Shown here: positions 1 through 4,796 of the stretch, piece by piece | Numbering within the stretch: position 1 is the first letter of the stretch | Layout: the number at the start of each line of letters is the position of its first letter | Source: an uncultured Lachnospiraceae bacterium | GTDB lineage: Bacteria > Bacillota > Clostridia > Lachnospirales > Lachnospiraceae | NCBI GenBank assembly: GCA_910589635.1 | Contig: CAJUTD010000134.1 | Coordinates: forward strand, 1 to 5,171 | Direction of reading: 5' to 3' | DNA: 5,171 nt | Translations under genes and position numbers: made by a program | Notes under the pieces: model-generated | What the model was told of the DNA's origin: nothing | Database searches by the model: none | What the model saw: only the letters and a program-made list of their open reading frames with translations

Positions 1-2
1 AA

Positions 3-80
3 AATATACCAATTTATGCCACGATATGCTATGATAAGGCAGAAATCTATCTGCCGCAAAAATTCGTGAATGCGGCATAA
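3..80 (+). CDS. possible 3' end of an unidentified upstream gene (partial)
   Basis: One forward frame is open from the left edge and ends at a TAA at 78-80, giving about 25 residues that end in YLPQKFVNAA. The codon choice looks ordinary, and the stop lies 28 bases before the phosphatase start, the usual spacing for an upstream operon partner. The fragment is too short to assign a family. The main alternative is a non-coding leader, because several inverted repeats overlap here: 12-20 with 74-82, 38-43 with 50-55, and 52-58 with 71-77. A second frame is also open until 69 but reads less like protein. The call rests only on reading frame and spacing. Confidence 0.35.
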   Translation, partial: NIPIYATICYDKAEIYLPQKFVNAA

Positions 81-92
81 ATACAGCATTTT

Positions 93-98
93 AAGGAG
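93..98 (+). promoter_or_regulatory. ribosome binding site fixing the phosphatase start
   Basis: AAGGAG lies 10 bases before the ATG at 109. It falls inside the longer open frame that begins with the ATG at 70, so it supports the inner start. Starting at 109 also gives a protein beginning MIKILFVCHGN, with the catalytic loop at the N-terminus as is normal for the family. Confidence 0.8.
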
Positions 99-108
99 AT
101 TTAGAGCA

Positions 109-576
109 ATGATAAAAATACTATTCGTCTGCCACGGCAATATCTGCCGTTCACCAATGGCGGAATTTGTTCTAAAAGATATGGTACAAAAAGAAGGAAT
201 TGCAAATGAATTTTATATCGCCAGCGCAGCGACCAGCACCGAAGAAATCGGAAACCCGGTGCACCACGGAACCAGAAGCAAACTGGCGCAAGTCGGAATC
301 TCTACTACTGGTAAATATGCGGTGCAGATGAAGCGCAGCGATTACCAAGAGTACGATTATATCATTGGCATGGATAGCTGGAATTACCGCAATATGCTTA
401 GGATTGCCGGCAAAGACAAAGAAAAGAAAATCAGCCTTCTTCTGGACTACACAGAGCATCCGCGTGATGTAGCCGACCCTTGGTACACCGGGGACTTTGA
501 AAAAACTTATGAAGATGTACTGGCAGGCTGCCAGGGATTTCTGGCATTTCTACGGCAGCAGGGAAAATTATCCTAA
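109..576 (+). CDS. low-molecular-weight protein-tyrosine phosphatase
   Basis: This is a cytoplasmic phosphatase of 155 residues, the normal length for the LMW-PTP family, which hydrolyses phosphotyrosine through a cysteinyl-phosphate intermediate. The P-loop is visible at the N-terminus as C8-H-G-N-I-C-R14-S15, matching CX5R(S/T), with Cys8 the nucleophile and Arg14 the phosphate ligand. The general-acid loop is D123-P-W-Y126. Position 12 is isoleucine. In the related protein-arginine phosphatase YwlE this position is threonine and is known to set phosphoarginine specificity, so a tyrosine phosphatase is favoured here. No tyrosine kinase or polysaccharide gene is visible in the window, so the substrate is unknown. 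The start at 109 is chosen from the AAGGAG at 93-98. It converges with the next gene. Family assignment is very secure; the physiological role is not. Confidence 0.95.
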   Translation: MIKILFVCHGNICRSPMAEFVLKDMVQKEGIANEFYIASAATSTEEIGNPVHHGTRSKLAQVGISTTGKYAVQMKRSDYQEYDYIIGMDSWNYRNMLRIAGKDKEKKISLLLDYTEHPRDVADPWYTGDFEKTYEDVLAGCQGFLAFLRQQGKLS

Positions 577-580
577 CATA

Positions 581-603
581 TAAAGGGCTTTACCCGCCCT
601 TTA
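581..603. terminator. inverted repeat between convergent genes, possible bidirectional terminator
   Basis: TAAAGGGC (581-588) pairs perfectly with GCCCTTTA (596-603) around a 7-base loop. It starts five bases after the phosphatase stop and ends 23 bases before the stop of the opposing gene. It lacks a clear T-run on either strand, so it is weaker than a textbook intrinsic terminator. The position is what favours a terminator role. Confidence 0.5.
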
Positions 604-626
604 CACTTAGAACATGTCTGCTAAAA

Positions 627-1136
627 TTAAACTGCTGTCTCCGCCTGCGCATAAATCGCAGCCTCCGCTACATAGTGGGCTGCATTTTCTCGATTGTGGG
701 AAATCTCTTCCGCTGTAACATTGCGTTTTATTTTGGCAGGATTTCCCATAACCAGGGAATTATCGGGGATTACCATATTCTGTGTCACCAGGGCGCCAGC
801 GGCAATAATACAGTTTTTGCCGATTACGGCATGGTTCATGATAATCGCCCCCATACCAATAAGCGTATTGTCCCCCACCGCACACCCGTGTACTGTAGCG
901 TTATGTCCGATGGTAACATAGTTTCCGATAGTAACATCTGCTCCCTGGTCCACATGGATGACACAGCCGTCCTGTATATTGGTACTGTTGCCGATTAGCA
1001 CTGAACCGGCCTCGGCACGAATGACAGCATGGAACCAAATACTCACGCTTTCCTTCAATGTAACGTCCCCGCGAACAACCGCTCCAGGCGCAATATAGAC
1101 ATTTTCAGCAATTACCGGGCTTTTTATTATATCCAT
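627..1136 (-). CDS. gamma-class carbonic anhydrase-like hexapeptide-repeat protein
   Basis: This 169-residue protein consists mainly of left-handed beta-helix hexapeptide repeats (about residues 12-130) followed by a C-terminal helix (about 141-165), the layout of the gamma-CA/YrdA/PaaY group. The group forms trimers with a zinc site at subunit interfaces. The three expected zinc ligands are present: His61 in VIHVD, and His78 and His83 in IGHNATVHG. Arg40, Gln55 and Asp56 (NIQDG) match other conserved active-site positions. The usual R-G/S-D segment reads R40-A-E42, so the salt-bridge Asp is replaced by Glu. The acidic loop of the archaeal Cam enzyme is not seen. Many family members show no measured carbonic anhydrase activity, so hydration of CO2 is only one possibility; acyl or CoA-related roles have been suggested for relatives. 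It is a lone gene with its own promoter. Confidence 0.87.
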   Translation of the reverse strand: MDIIKSPVIAENVYIAPGAVVRGDVTLKESVSIWFHAVIRAEAGSVLIGNSTNIQDGCVIHVDQGADVTIGNYVTIGHNATVHGCAVGDNTLIGMGAIIMNHAVIGKNCIIAAGALVTQNMVIPDNSLVMGNPAKIKRNVTAEEISHNRENAAHYVAEAAIYAQAETAV

Positions 1137-1142
1137 AAACAA

Positions 1143-1150
1143 CTTCCTTT
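1143..1150 (-). promoter_or_regulatory. ribosome binding site fixing the gamma-CA start
   Basis: On the minus strand AAAGGAAG (1150 to 1143) lies six bases before the ATG at 1136. An in-frame TTG at 1142 directly abuts this site with no spacer, so it is a poor start. The ATG is preferred. Confidence 0.7.
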
Positions 1151-1271
1151 CTATACCAGACCATCTATTTCAACTGCATTTTCCTTAGCATCTTTTCAAA
1201 ACTGTTTAATAATTTCCTTCCATGCTACTATCCTATTTCTTCCACTCCTTCTGCAATTTTATCCTCGATGA

Positions 1272-1300
1272 ATTATAACAAATATTCTCAATTCAGTAAA
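1272..1300 (-). promoter_or_regulatory. sigma-A-type promoter for the gamma-CA gene
   Basis: Read on the minus strand, TTTACT (1300-1295), a 17-base spacer and a consensus TATAAT (1277-1272) are preceded by an extended -10 TG at 1280-1279. Initiation would fall near 1265, leaving a leader of roughly 130 bases before the ATG. I looked for a stable hairpin, riboswitch-like element or leader peptide with a good ribosome site in 1137-1265 and saw none that is convincing. Confidence 0.65.
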
Positions 1301-1328
1301 TATCTATCTCTCTTTAAAAAATTAACGC

Positions 1329-1357
1329 TTGACAAAAAAATCTTTTTGTTGTAACAT
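1329..1357 (+). promoter_or_regulatory. sigma-A-type promoter for the marR-FUSC operon
   Basis: A perfect TTGACA -35 (1329-1334), a 17-base spacer and a TAACAT -10 (1352-1357, 4 of 6 matches) precede the operon. The predicted start near 1364 gives a leader of about 55 bases. The -10 is overlapped by the left arm of the palindrome at 1353-1383, which suggests repression by blocking polymerase. Its -35 is 28 bases from the -35 of the divergent gamma-CA promoter. Confidence 0.75.
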
Positions 1358-1383
1358 TTAGTTCACATTGTAAACTAAATGTT
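1353..1383. promoter_or_regulatory. palindromic operator, probable MarR autorepression site
   Basis: AACATTTAGTT (1353-1363) and AACTAAATGTT (1373-1383) are perfect inverted 11-base arms around a 9-base spacer. The element covers the -10 box and the predicted transcription start of the operon that encodes the MarR protein. MarR dimers typically bind AT-rich palindromes in their own promoters. The right arm runs into six T residues (1382-1387), so on DNA alone it resembles a terminator. However, transcription from the promoter at 1329-1357 would begin after the left arm, so the RNA could not form this hairpin. Confidence 0.75.
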
Positions 1384-1397
1384 TTTTATACAGATGC

Positions 1398-1404
1398 AAA
1401 GGAG
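1398..1404 (+). promoter_or_regulatory. ribosome binding site of marR, unusually long spacing
   Basis: AAAGGAG is the only good site before the ATG at 1419, but it lies 14 bases away, longer than the usual 5-10. No ATG, GTG or TTG in frame lies closer. The spacing may keep regulator synthesis low relative to the downstream gene, whose AGGAGG has near-ideal spacing. Confidence 0.6.
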
Positions 1405-1418
1405 AACTAACACAGATT

Positions 1419-1871
1419 ATGGAAAACTTCGATTGGATTGACATGATGGAAAAAATGCAGGAAATTCGGCTTTTTTCAAGCCTTCATATAAGGGGGAAAA
1501 GAAAAGGCGCCACATCTCCGCAGGAAGTTGATATGCTTTCCCGCATTTTCCTTTCTGAGTCTCCACTGACCCCTCTCGATTTGTCTACACTCACAGGTCT
1601 GAGCAAATCGGCAGTGAGCCGCTTGATTGACAGTCTGGAGAAGAAAGAATTTCTTGGCAAAATATATAATGAAAAGGATAAACGAAGCTATCGTCTCCAC
1701 ATCACGGAGAAAGGAAACCAGGAACTAAAACAGACATATCAACATTATCTAGAACCTATCTACAGGCTCAGGCGGACGCTCGGTGAAGAACGCTTTCACT
1801 CTTTGCTCTCGCAGATTAGAGAAGCTAATAATATGTTAAAAAATATAGAAAAACAGGAGGTAACTAAATGA
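1419..1871 (+). CDS. MarR-family transcriptional regulator
   Basis: This 150-residue protein has normal MarR length and is expected to be a cytoplasmic winged-helix dimer. The helix-turn-helix lies at about residues 49-76 (TPLDLSTLTGLSKSAVSRLI region), with the recognition helix at about 62-76. The wing follows at about 80-96 and holds D87-K-R89, the D-x-R motif typical of the family. N-terminal (about 5-25) and C-terminal (about 98-146) helices would form the dimer interface and ligand pocket. There are no cysteines, so cysteine-based oxidant sensing as in OhrR is unlikely and small-molecule sensing is favoured. It is the first gene of an operon: its TGA overlaps the ATG of the FUSC gene, and its promoter carries a perfect palindrome. 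I infer that it represses this operon and is released by a ligand, perhaps a phenolic or aromatic acid. Confidence 0.93.
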   Translation: MENFDWIDMMEKMQEIRLFSSLHIRGKRKGATSPQEVDMLSRIFLSESPLTPLDLSTLTGLSKSAVSRLIDSLEKKEFLGKIYNEKDKRSYRLHITEKGNQELKQTYQHYLEPIYRLRRTLGEERFHSLLSQIREANNMLKNIEKQEVTK

Positions 1872-2944
1872 CTTTTTATCAGGAACTTCAACTTAACCAG
1901 TCAGGCTCTAAATCTTATATTTCAAGCCTTGGCAATTCAAAAGACAAATGGAAACATACCGGAATCTATTTATTTAAAATTTTTCTGAACATTGCTTTCT
2001 GTACCGCATTTATAGCAGCTTTCTGCGCATTATTTGGCCCTGAGAACAGTTCCGCCGGTCTTACTGTACTTCTCTGTGTCATGGTATTCCGCTGCGCAGA
2101 CCTTGGAATCCGCGCATCTCATGGAGCTGCTAATATTTTAATTGTATTTGCCATCTTGGCAGCTGGACCTAAACTTTCAAATATGCTTCCTGCCGGATGG
2201 GCTTTTTGCACAAATGCCGTATTTATCATGCTGCTGATGGTACTTGGATGCCATAATGTCATCATGTGCAATCACTCCACTTTAGTGCTTGCTTACCTTT
2301 TGCTCCAGGGATATGACGTTAGTGGCGAAATGTATCACAAAAGGCTGTTAGGACTCTTTGCCGGCGCAGTTATGACCGCTGCTGTCTATTACCGCAATCA
2401 CAGGAAAAAAACATATAAACGCACATTTAAGAGCCTGTTCCAGGAATTTAATCTATCTTCAGCACGCACGCAATGGCAGCTTCGTTTCACTCTCACGATT
2501 TCTAGCGCAATGCTGATTGCTTCCCTTTTGGGAATTCCCAAAGCTATGTGGATCGGCATCGCTGCCATGTCCGTGTGCATGCCTTTCCCAGATGATATGG
2601 CGGAACGCATAAAGTTTCGCGCACCGGGAAACATGCTGGGAGGCGTCCTTTTCTTAGCGGCTTATTTCCTGCTGCCGCAAGGCTCAATCTCCTACATGGG
2701 CATATTAGGTGGTATCGGTACGGGATTGTCTGCAACTTATGGATGGCAGACGATTTTCAATGCTTTTAGTTCCCTTGCCTTGGCAGTACCCGCTTTCGGC
2801 CTGCCTGGCGCTATTATACTGAGGGTTTTCAACAATGTATTCGGCTCCGTCTATGCATGGCTGTTTGCGCGTGTTTTCCAACCAGTACTCTCAGCTCTAA
2901 TAAATCTGCTAGGCAGTCTAAACCGCAAATTACAGACAGTATAA
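1868..2944 (+). CDS. FUSC-family (aromatic acid exporter-like) membrane protein
   Basis: This is a 358-residue polytopic membrane protein. Hydrophobic segments lie at about 34-56, 63-75, 88-107, 111-127, 135-147, 158-175, 207-222, 226-240, 255-270, 274-290, 296-314 and 317-337. They form two similar membrane halves around a basic cytoplasmic linker (about 176-204). The second half has the FUSC_2-like pattern: an amphipathic R206 start, LGIPKAMWIG, then R251-x-x-G-N255-x-x-G-G. The segment around 80-92 is the equivalent place in the first half. It is far shorter than AaeB-type exporters (about 650 residues) and lacks their large soluble domain. The AGGAGG at 1855-1860 is 7 bases before the ATG, and the start overlaps the marR stop. 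FUSC proteins are linked to fusaric and other aromatic acid export, so an efflux role under MarR control is likely but the substrate is unknown. Eight cysteines lie in or near membrane segments, seven of them in the N-terminal half. Confidence 0.85.
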   Translation: MTFYQELQLNQSGSKSYISSLGNSKDKWKHTGIYLFKIFLNIAFCTAFIAAFCALFGPENSSAGLTVLLCVMVFRCADLGIRASHGAANILIVFAILAAGPKLSNMLPAGWAFCTNAVFIMLLMVLGCHNVIMCNHSTLVLAYLLLQGYDVSGEMYHKRLLGLFAGAVMTAAVYYRNHRKKTYKRTFKSLFQEFNLSSARTQWQLRFTLTISSAMLIASLLGIPKAMWIGIAAMSVCMPFPDDMAERIKFRAPGNMLGGVLFLAAYFLLPQGSISYMGILGGIGTGLSATYGWQTIFNAFSSLALAVPAFGLPGAIILRVFNNVFGSVYAWLFARVFQPVLSALINLLGSLNRKLQTV

Positions 2945-2981
2945 ATCCATTCTGATTGCCAAAGTTTTCGTGAAAGATTAG

Positions 2982-3010
2982 TTGTGCATAATTTGGTAAT
3001 ATGGTATGAT
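2982..3010 (+). promoter_or_regulatory. promoter for the thioredoxin-like/Fn3 gene
   Basis: TTGTGC (2982-2987), a 17-base spacer and TATGAT (3005-3010), preceded by an extended -10 TG at 3002-3003, would start transcription near 3017. This leaves a leader of about 29 bases with AAGGAG at 3034-3039. The gene therefore appears to be transcribed independently of marR-FUSC. I see no clear terminator for FUSC between 2945 and 2981, so read-through is possible. Confidence 0.65.
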
Positions 3011-3045
3011 AATGTCAAAATTATTAAAATGATAAGGAGAAGCTT

Positions 3046-4701
3046 ATGACCGAAGAAAAATTCTACCAAAGACATGCGCTGCGTTTATTTACAGCTCTTC
3101 TGATGCTCCTTTTCCCATTATTAGCTATAATGCCAGGAGCAACTGCACGGGCAGCGGCCAGTCAGCAATCGACAATCAGTAACCCCACCTACACTTTGCG
3201 GGCCACCGACGGCACTGCTGTCTCTACTAAGGCCAATCCCAACGAGACAACCGTGCTCATATTTGGCCACACGGGATGCAGTTACACAAGATTTACACTG
3301 AACAGTGTCAGTTCTTGTGACTGGGTGAAACGCTCTGATATCCGGGTTATCTTTGCAGACTGCAACCTGAACTCATTAGAAAATGTCCAGGCATATGAAC
3401 AGGGCTACCAGTGCCCGGATATCACATTCTGCTATGACGATGAATCGCAGTCGATTCTCCAGATGATGTATGAATATAAACAGCTCACCGGAATTACCAG
3501 CAATAAGCTGCCGATGACTGTACTGATTGATAAAGACAATAAAGTACAAAACATATTGACTAACCAAAAGACTGCCGATGAAATTTTAACCGAGATTAAA
3601 AAATTTGCAGATGTCAGCGGAGAAGAAACCAACACGCCTCCTTCCGGCTCAGATTCTGGCATTGAGAATTTTGCATTTGGCCTGAAAACCATTGACAACG
3701 CCATTGTCTCTACGAAAGCTGATCCCACTAAGACTACCGTCCTGCTGTTCGGCGATATCAATTGCGCTTTCACAAACGCTACAATGAAAGAAATTCATGA
3801 GAGCAGCTGGGCCAACCGCCAGGATATCCGCATAATGTTTGCCGATGTCCAGGGCAATACCCTGGCTGATACAAAAACATTTGCAGAGAAATATTCTGGC
3901 AAGGGCATCATATTCTGTCATGATGAATCTATGCTGAATTTTAATTTTGCCCTCTCCTACCTCAAACAATACAACTACACCGGCGGCTCATTTCCATATA
4001 TTGTATTGATTGATAAAAATAATAGAATCAGAAATCTCACATTAGGATTTCAGGCCGCAGAAGATATTTACAGCGAAATAGAGAAAATCTTAAAAGAAGA
4101 AACAGGAAATCCGGGAGGAACACAGCAACCGCAGACACCCTCCACTATCTCTAACGTTACCGGACTGAAAATTTCTAAGTACGCTGACACAAGCGTAAAG
4201 TTGTCCTGGAAAAAGGTTTCCAAGGCAAAGGGATATATCATCTACCAATATAACAGCGCCAAGAAAAAATGGGTCAAGAAAACTACGTTGACTAAGAATA
4301 CCGCTTCGTATACCATTAAAAAACTGACGCCAGGCACGGCTTACCGTTTTGCTGTCAAAGCTTACATTCAGCCGGAAGGCGGAAAACAGATAGTGAGCAA
4401 ATCCTATTCATCCTTATATACGGCGACAGCTCCGAAGGCCGTAAACTTTAAAGTAACGCCAGGCAAGAAAAAGGCGACGATTAAATGGACTAAGGTAAAA
4501 GGCGCCACGGGCTATACGGTATATTACAAAACGAAATCACAGAAAGCCTGGAAGAAATTGAAAACTACGAAAAGCACCCGCTACACAAAGACAAAACTGA
4601 ACTCAGGCGCGACGTATACTTTCACCGTTAAAGCTTACAAGACTTACAAAGGAAAAACTTATACCAGCAGCTTTAAATCTAAAAAGCTGAAAGTCAAATA
4701 G
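3046..4701 (+). CDS. secreted protein with two thioredoxin-like and two Fn3 domains
   Basis: The product has 551 residues. A signal peptide covers about 1-38: a charged start, a hydrophobic core at 14-30, and an A-x-A type signal peptidase I site (TARA/AA). There is no lipobox and no LPxTG anchor, so export without covalent anchoring is expected. Two homologous thioredoxin-fold domains follow, at about 48-188 and 208-349, separated by Pro/Gly/Thr-rich linkers. Each has a V-S-T-K-A strand, a C-x-x-T site (C78-S-Y-T81; C240-A-F-T243), a T/I-F-C motif (C129; C291) and a cis-proline-like L/F-P-x-x-V-L-I-D segment (P156; P317). Neither has CxxC, so classic disulfide reductase chemistry is doubtful. 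Lobe 1 has three further cysteines (91, 106, 123). Two lysine-rich Fn3 domains (about 371-462 and 464-551) end the protein. AAGGAG at 3034-3039 sits 6 bases before the ATG. Redox, thiol-binding or purely structural roles remain open; I do not recognise a named family. Confidence 0.85.
   Translation: MTEEKFYQRHALRLFTALLMLLFPLLAIMPGATARAAASQQSTISNPTYTLRATDGTAVSTKANPNETTVLIFGHTGCSYTRFTLNSVSSCDWVKRSDIRVIFADCNLNSLENVQAYEQGYQCPDITFCYDDESQSILQMMYEYKQLTGITSNKLPMTVLIDKDNKVQNILTNQKTADEILTEIKKFADVSGEETNTPPSGSDSGIENFAFGLKTIDNAIVSTKADPTKTTVLLFGDINCAFTNATMKEIHESSWANRQDIRIMFADVQGNTLADTKTFAEKYSGKGIIFCHDESMLNFNFALSYLKQYNYTGGSFPYIVLIDKNNRIRNLTLGFQAAEDIYSEIEKILKEETGNPGGTQQPQTPSTISNVTGLKISKYADTSVKLSWKKVSKAKGYIIYQYNSAKKKWVKKTTLTKNTASYTIKKLTPGTAYRFAVKAYIQPEGGKQIVSKSYSSLYTATAPKAVNFKVTPGKKKATIKWTKVKGATGYTVYYKTKSQKAWKKLKTTKSTRYTKTKLNSGATYTFTVKAYKTYKGKTYTSSFKSKKLKVK
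3187..4092 (+). repeat. diverged tandem duplication encoding two thioredoxin-like lobes
   Basis: The segments 3187-3609 and 3667-4092 encode domains that align along their whole length. Matching landmarks are VSTKANP/VSTKADP, TTVLIFG/TTVLLFG, the CxxT site, SDIRVIFAD/QDIRIMFAD, ITFCYDDE/IIFCHDES and VLIDKDNKV/VLIDKNNRI. DNA identity is patchy and third positions differ widely, so the duplication is old rather than recent. Confidence 0.85.
4156..4698 (+). repeat. two tandem basic fibronectin type III domains
   Basis: The two units are 4156-4431 and 4435-4698. Each shows the Fn3 strand pattern: a tryptophan in strand B (LSWKKV; IKWTKV), a strand C with G-Y-x-x-Y-x-x (KGYIIYQY; TGYTVYYK), and a strand F with Y-x-F-x-V-K-A-Y (TAYRFAVKAY; ATYTFTVKAY). 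Residues 371-551 hold about 44 lysines and only two acidic residues, in contrast to the thioredoxin-like part. Confidence 0.85.
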
Positions 4702-4749
4702 CTTTTAGGCTGTGTAAATTATATTTATATAGTTTAGAAACAATACCTC

Positions 4750-4785
4750 TTACAGGGGTAAGGCAAATCCGCCCTATCCCTGTAA
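4750..4785. terminator. long inverted repeat between convergent genes, probable bidirectional terminator
   Basis: The arms 4750-4764 and 4771-4785 pair over 15 positions with one G-U pair and one A-C mismatch, around a 6-base loop. The outer eight pairs (TTACAGGG with CCCTGTAA) are perfect. It lies 48 bases after the Fn3 gene stop and 11 bases past the end of the opposing gene. The nearest T-run on the plus strand (4794-4798) is eight bases from the stem, and none is close on the minus strand. Confidence 0.6.
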
Positions 4786-4796
4786 AGATGCCATTT

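Noticed and set aside
27..35. Extended -10-like TGCTATGAT before the phosphatase gene
   Set aside because: The matching -35 position (7-12, TACCAA) is poor and the site falls in a possible coding tail, so a promoter is not supported.
70..108. N-terminal extension of the phosphatase from the ATG at 70
   Set aside because: The ribosome site at 93-98 lies inside it, and LMW-PTPs begin just before the catalytic loop, which fits the ATG at 109.
1137..1142. TTG at 1142 as start of the gamma-CA gene
   Set aside because: It touches the ribosome binding site with no spacer; the ATG six codon-bases later has proper spacing.
1029..1271. Forward open frame of 80 codons across the gamma-CA 5' end and leader
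   Set aside because: It has no ribosome site, lies opposite a well-supported gene and its promoter, and shows no protein-family features.
1353..1387. Transcription attenuator or terminator at the marR leader
   Set aside because: The hairpin's left arm overlaps the -10 box, so RNA from the predicted start cannot contain it.
1362..1392. Second marR promoter with TTCACA and TATACA
   Set aside because: The spacer would be 19 bases and both boxes are weaker than the TTGACA promoter just upstream.
2988..3024. ATAATTT/AAATTAT inverted repeat around the -10 box of the Fn3 gene
   Set aside because: The arms are only seven bases, purely A/T and 23 bases apart, in an AT-rich promoter; chance is likely.
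3432..3969. Reverse open frames within the thioredoxin-like region
   Set aside because: They are antisense to clear, repeated protein domains and have no family resemblance or ribosome sites.
4600..4701. Sortase or membrane anchor at the C-terminus of the Fn3 protein
   Set aside because: There is no LPxTG-like motif and no hydrophobic segment; the end is the last strand of the Fn3 domain.
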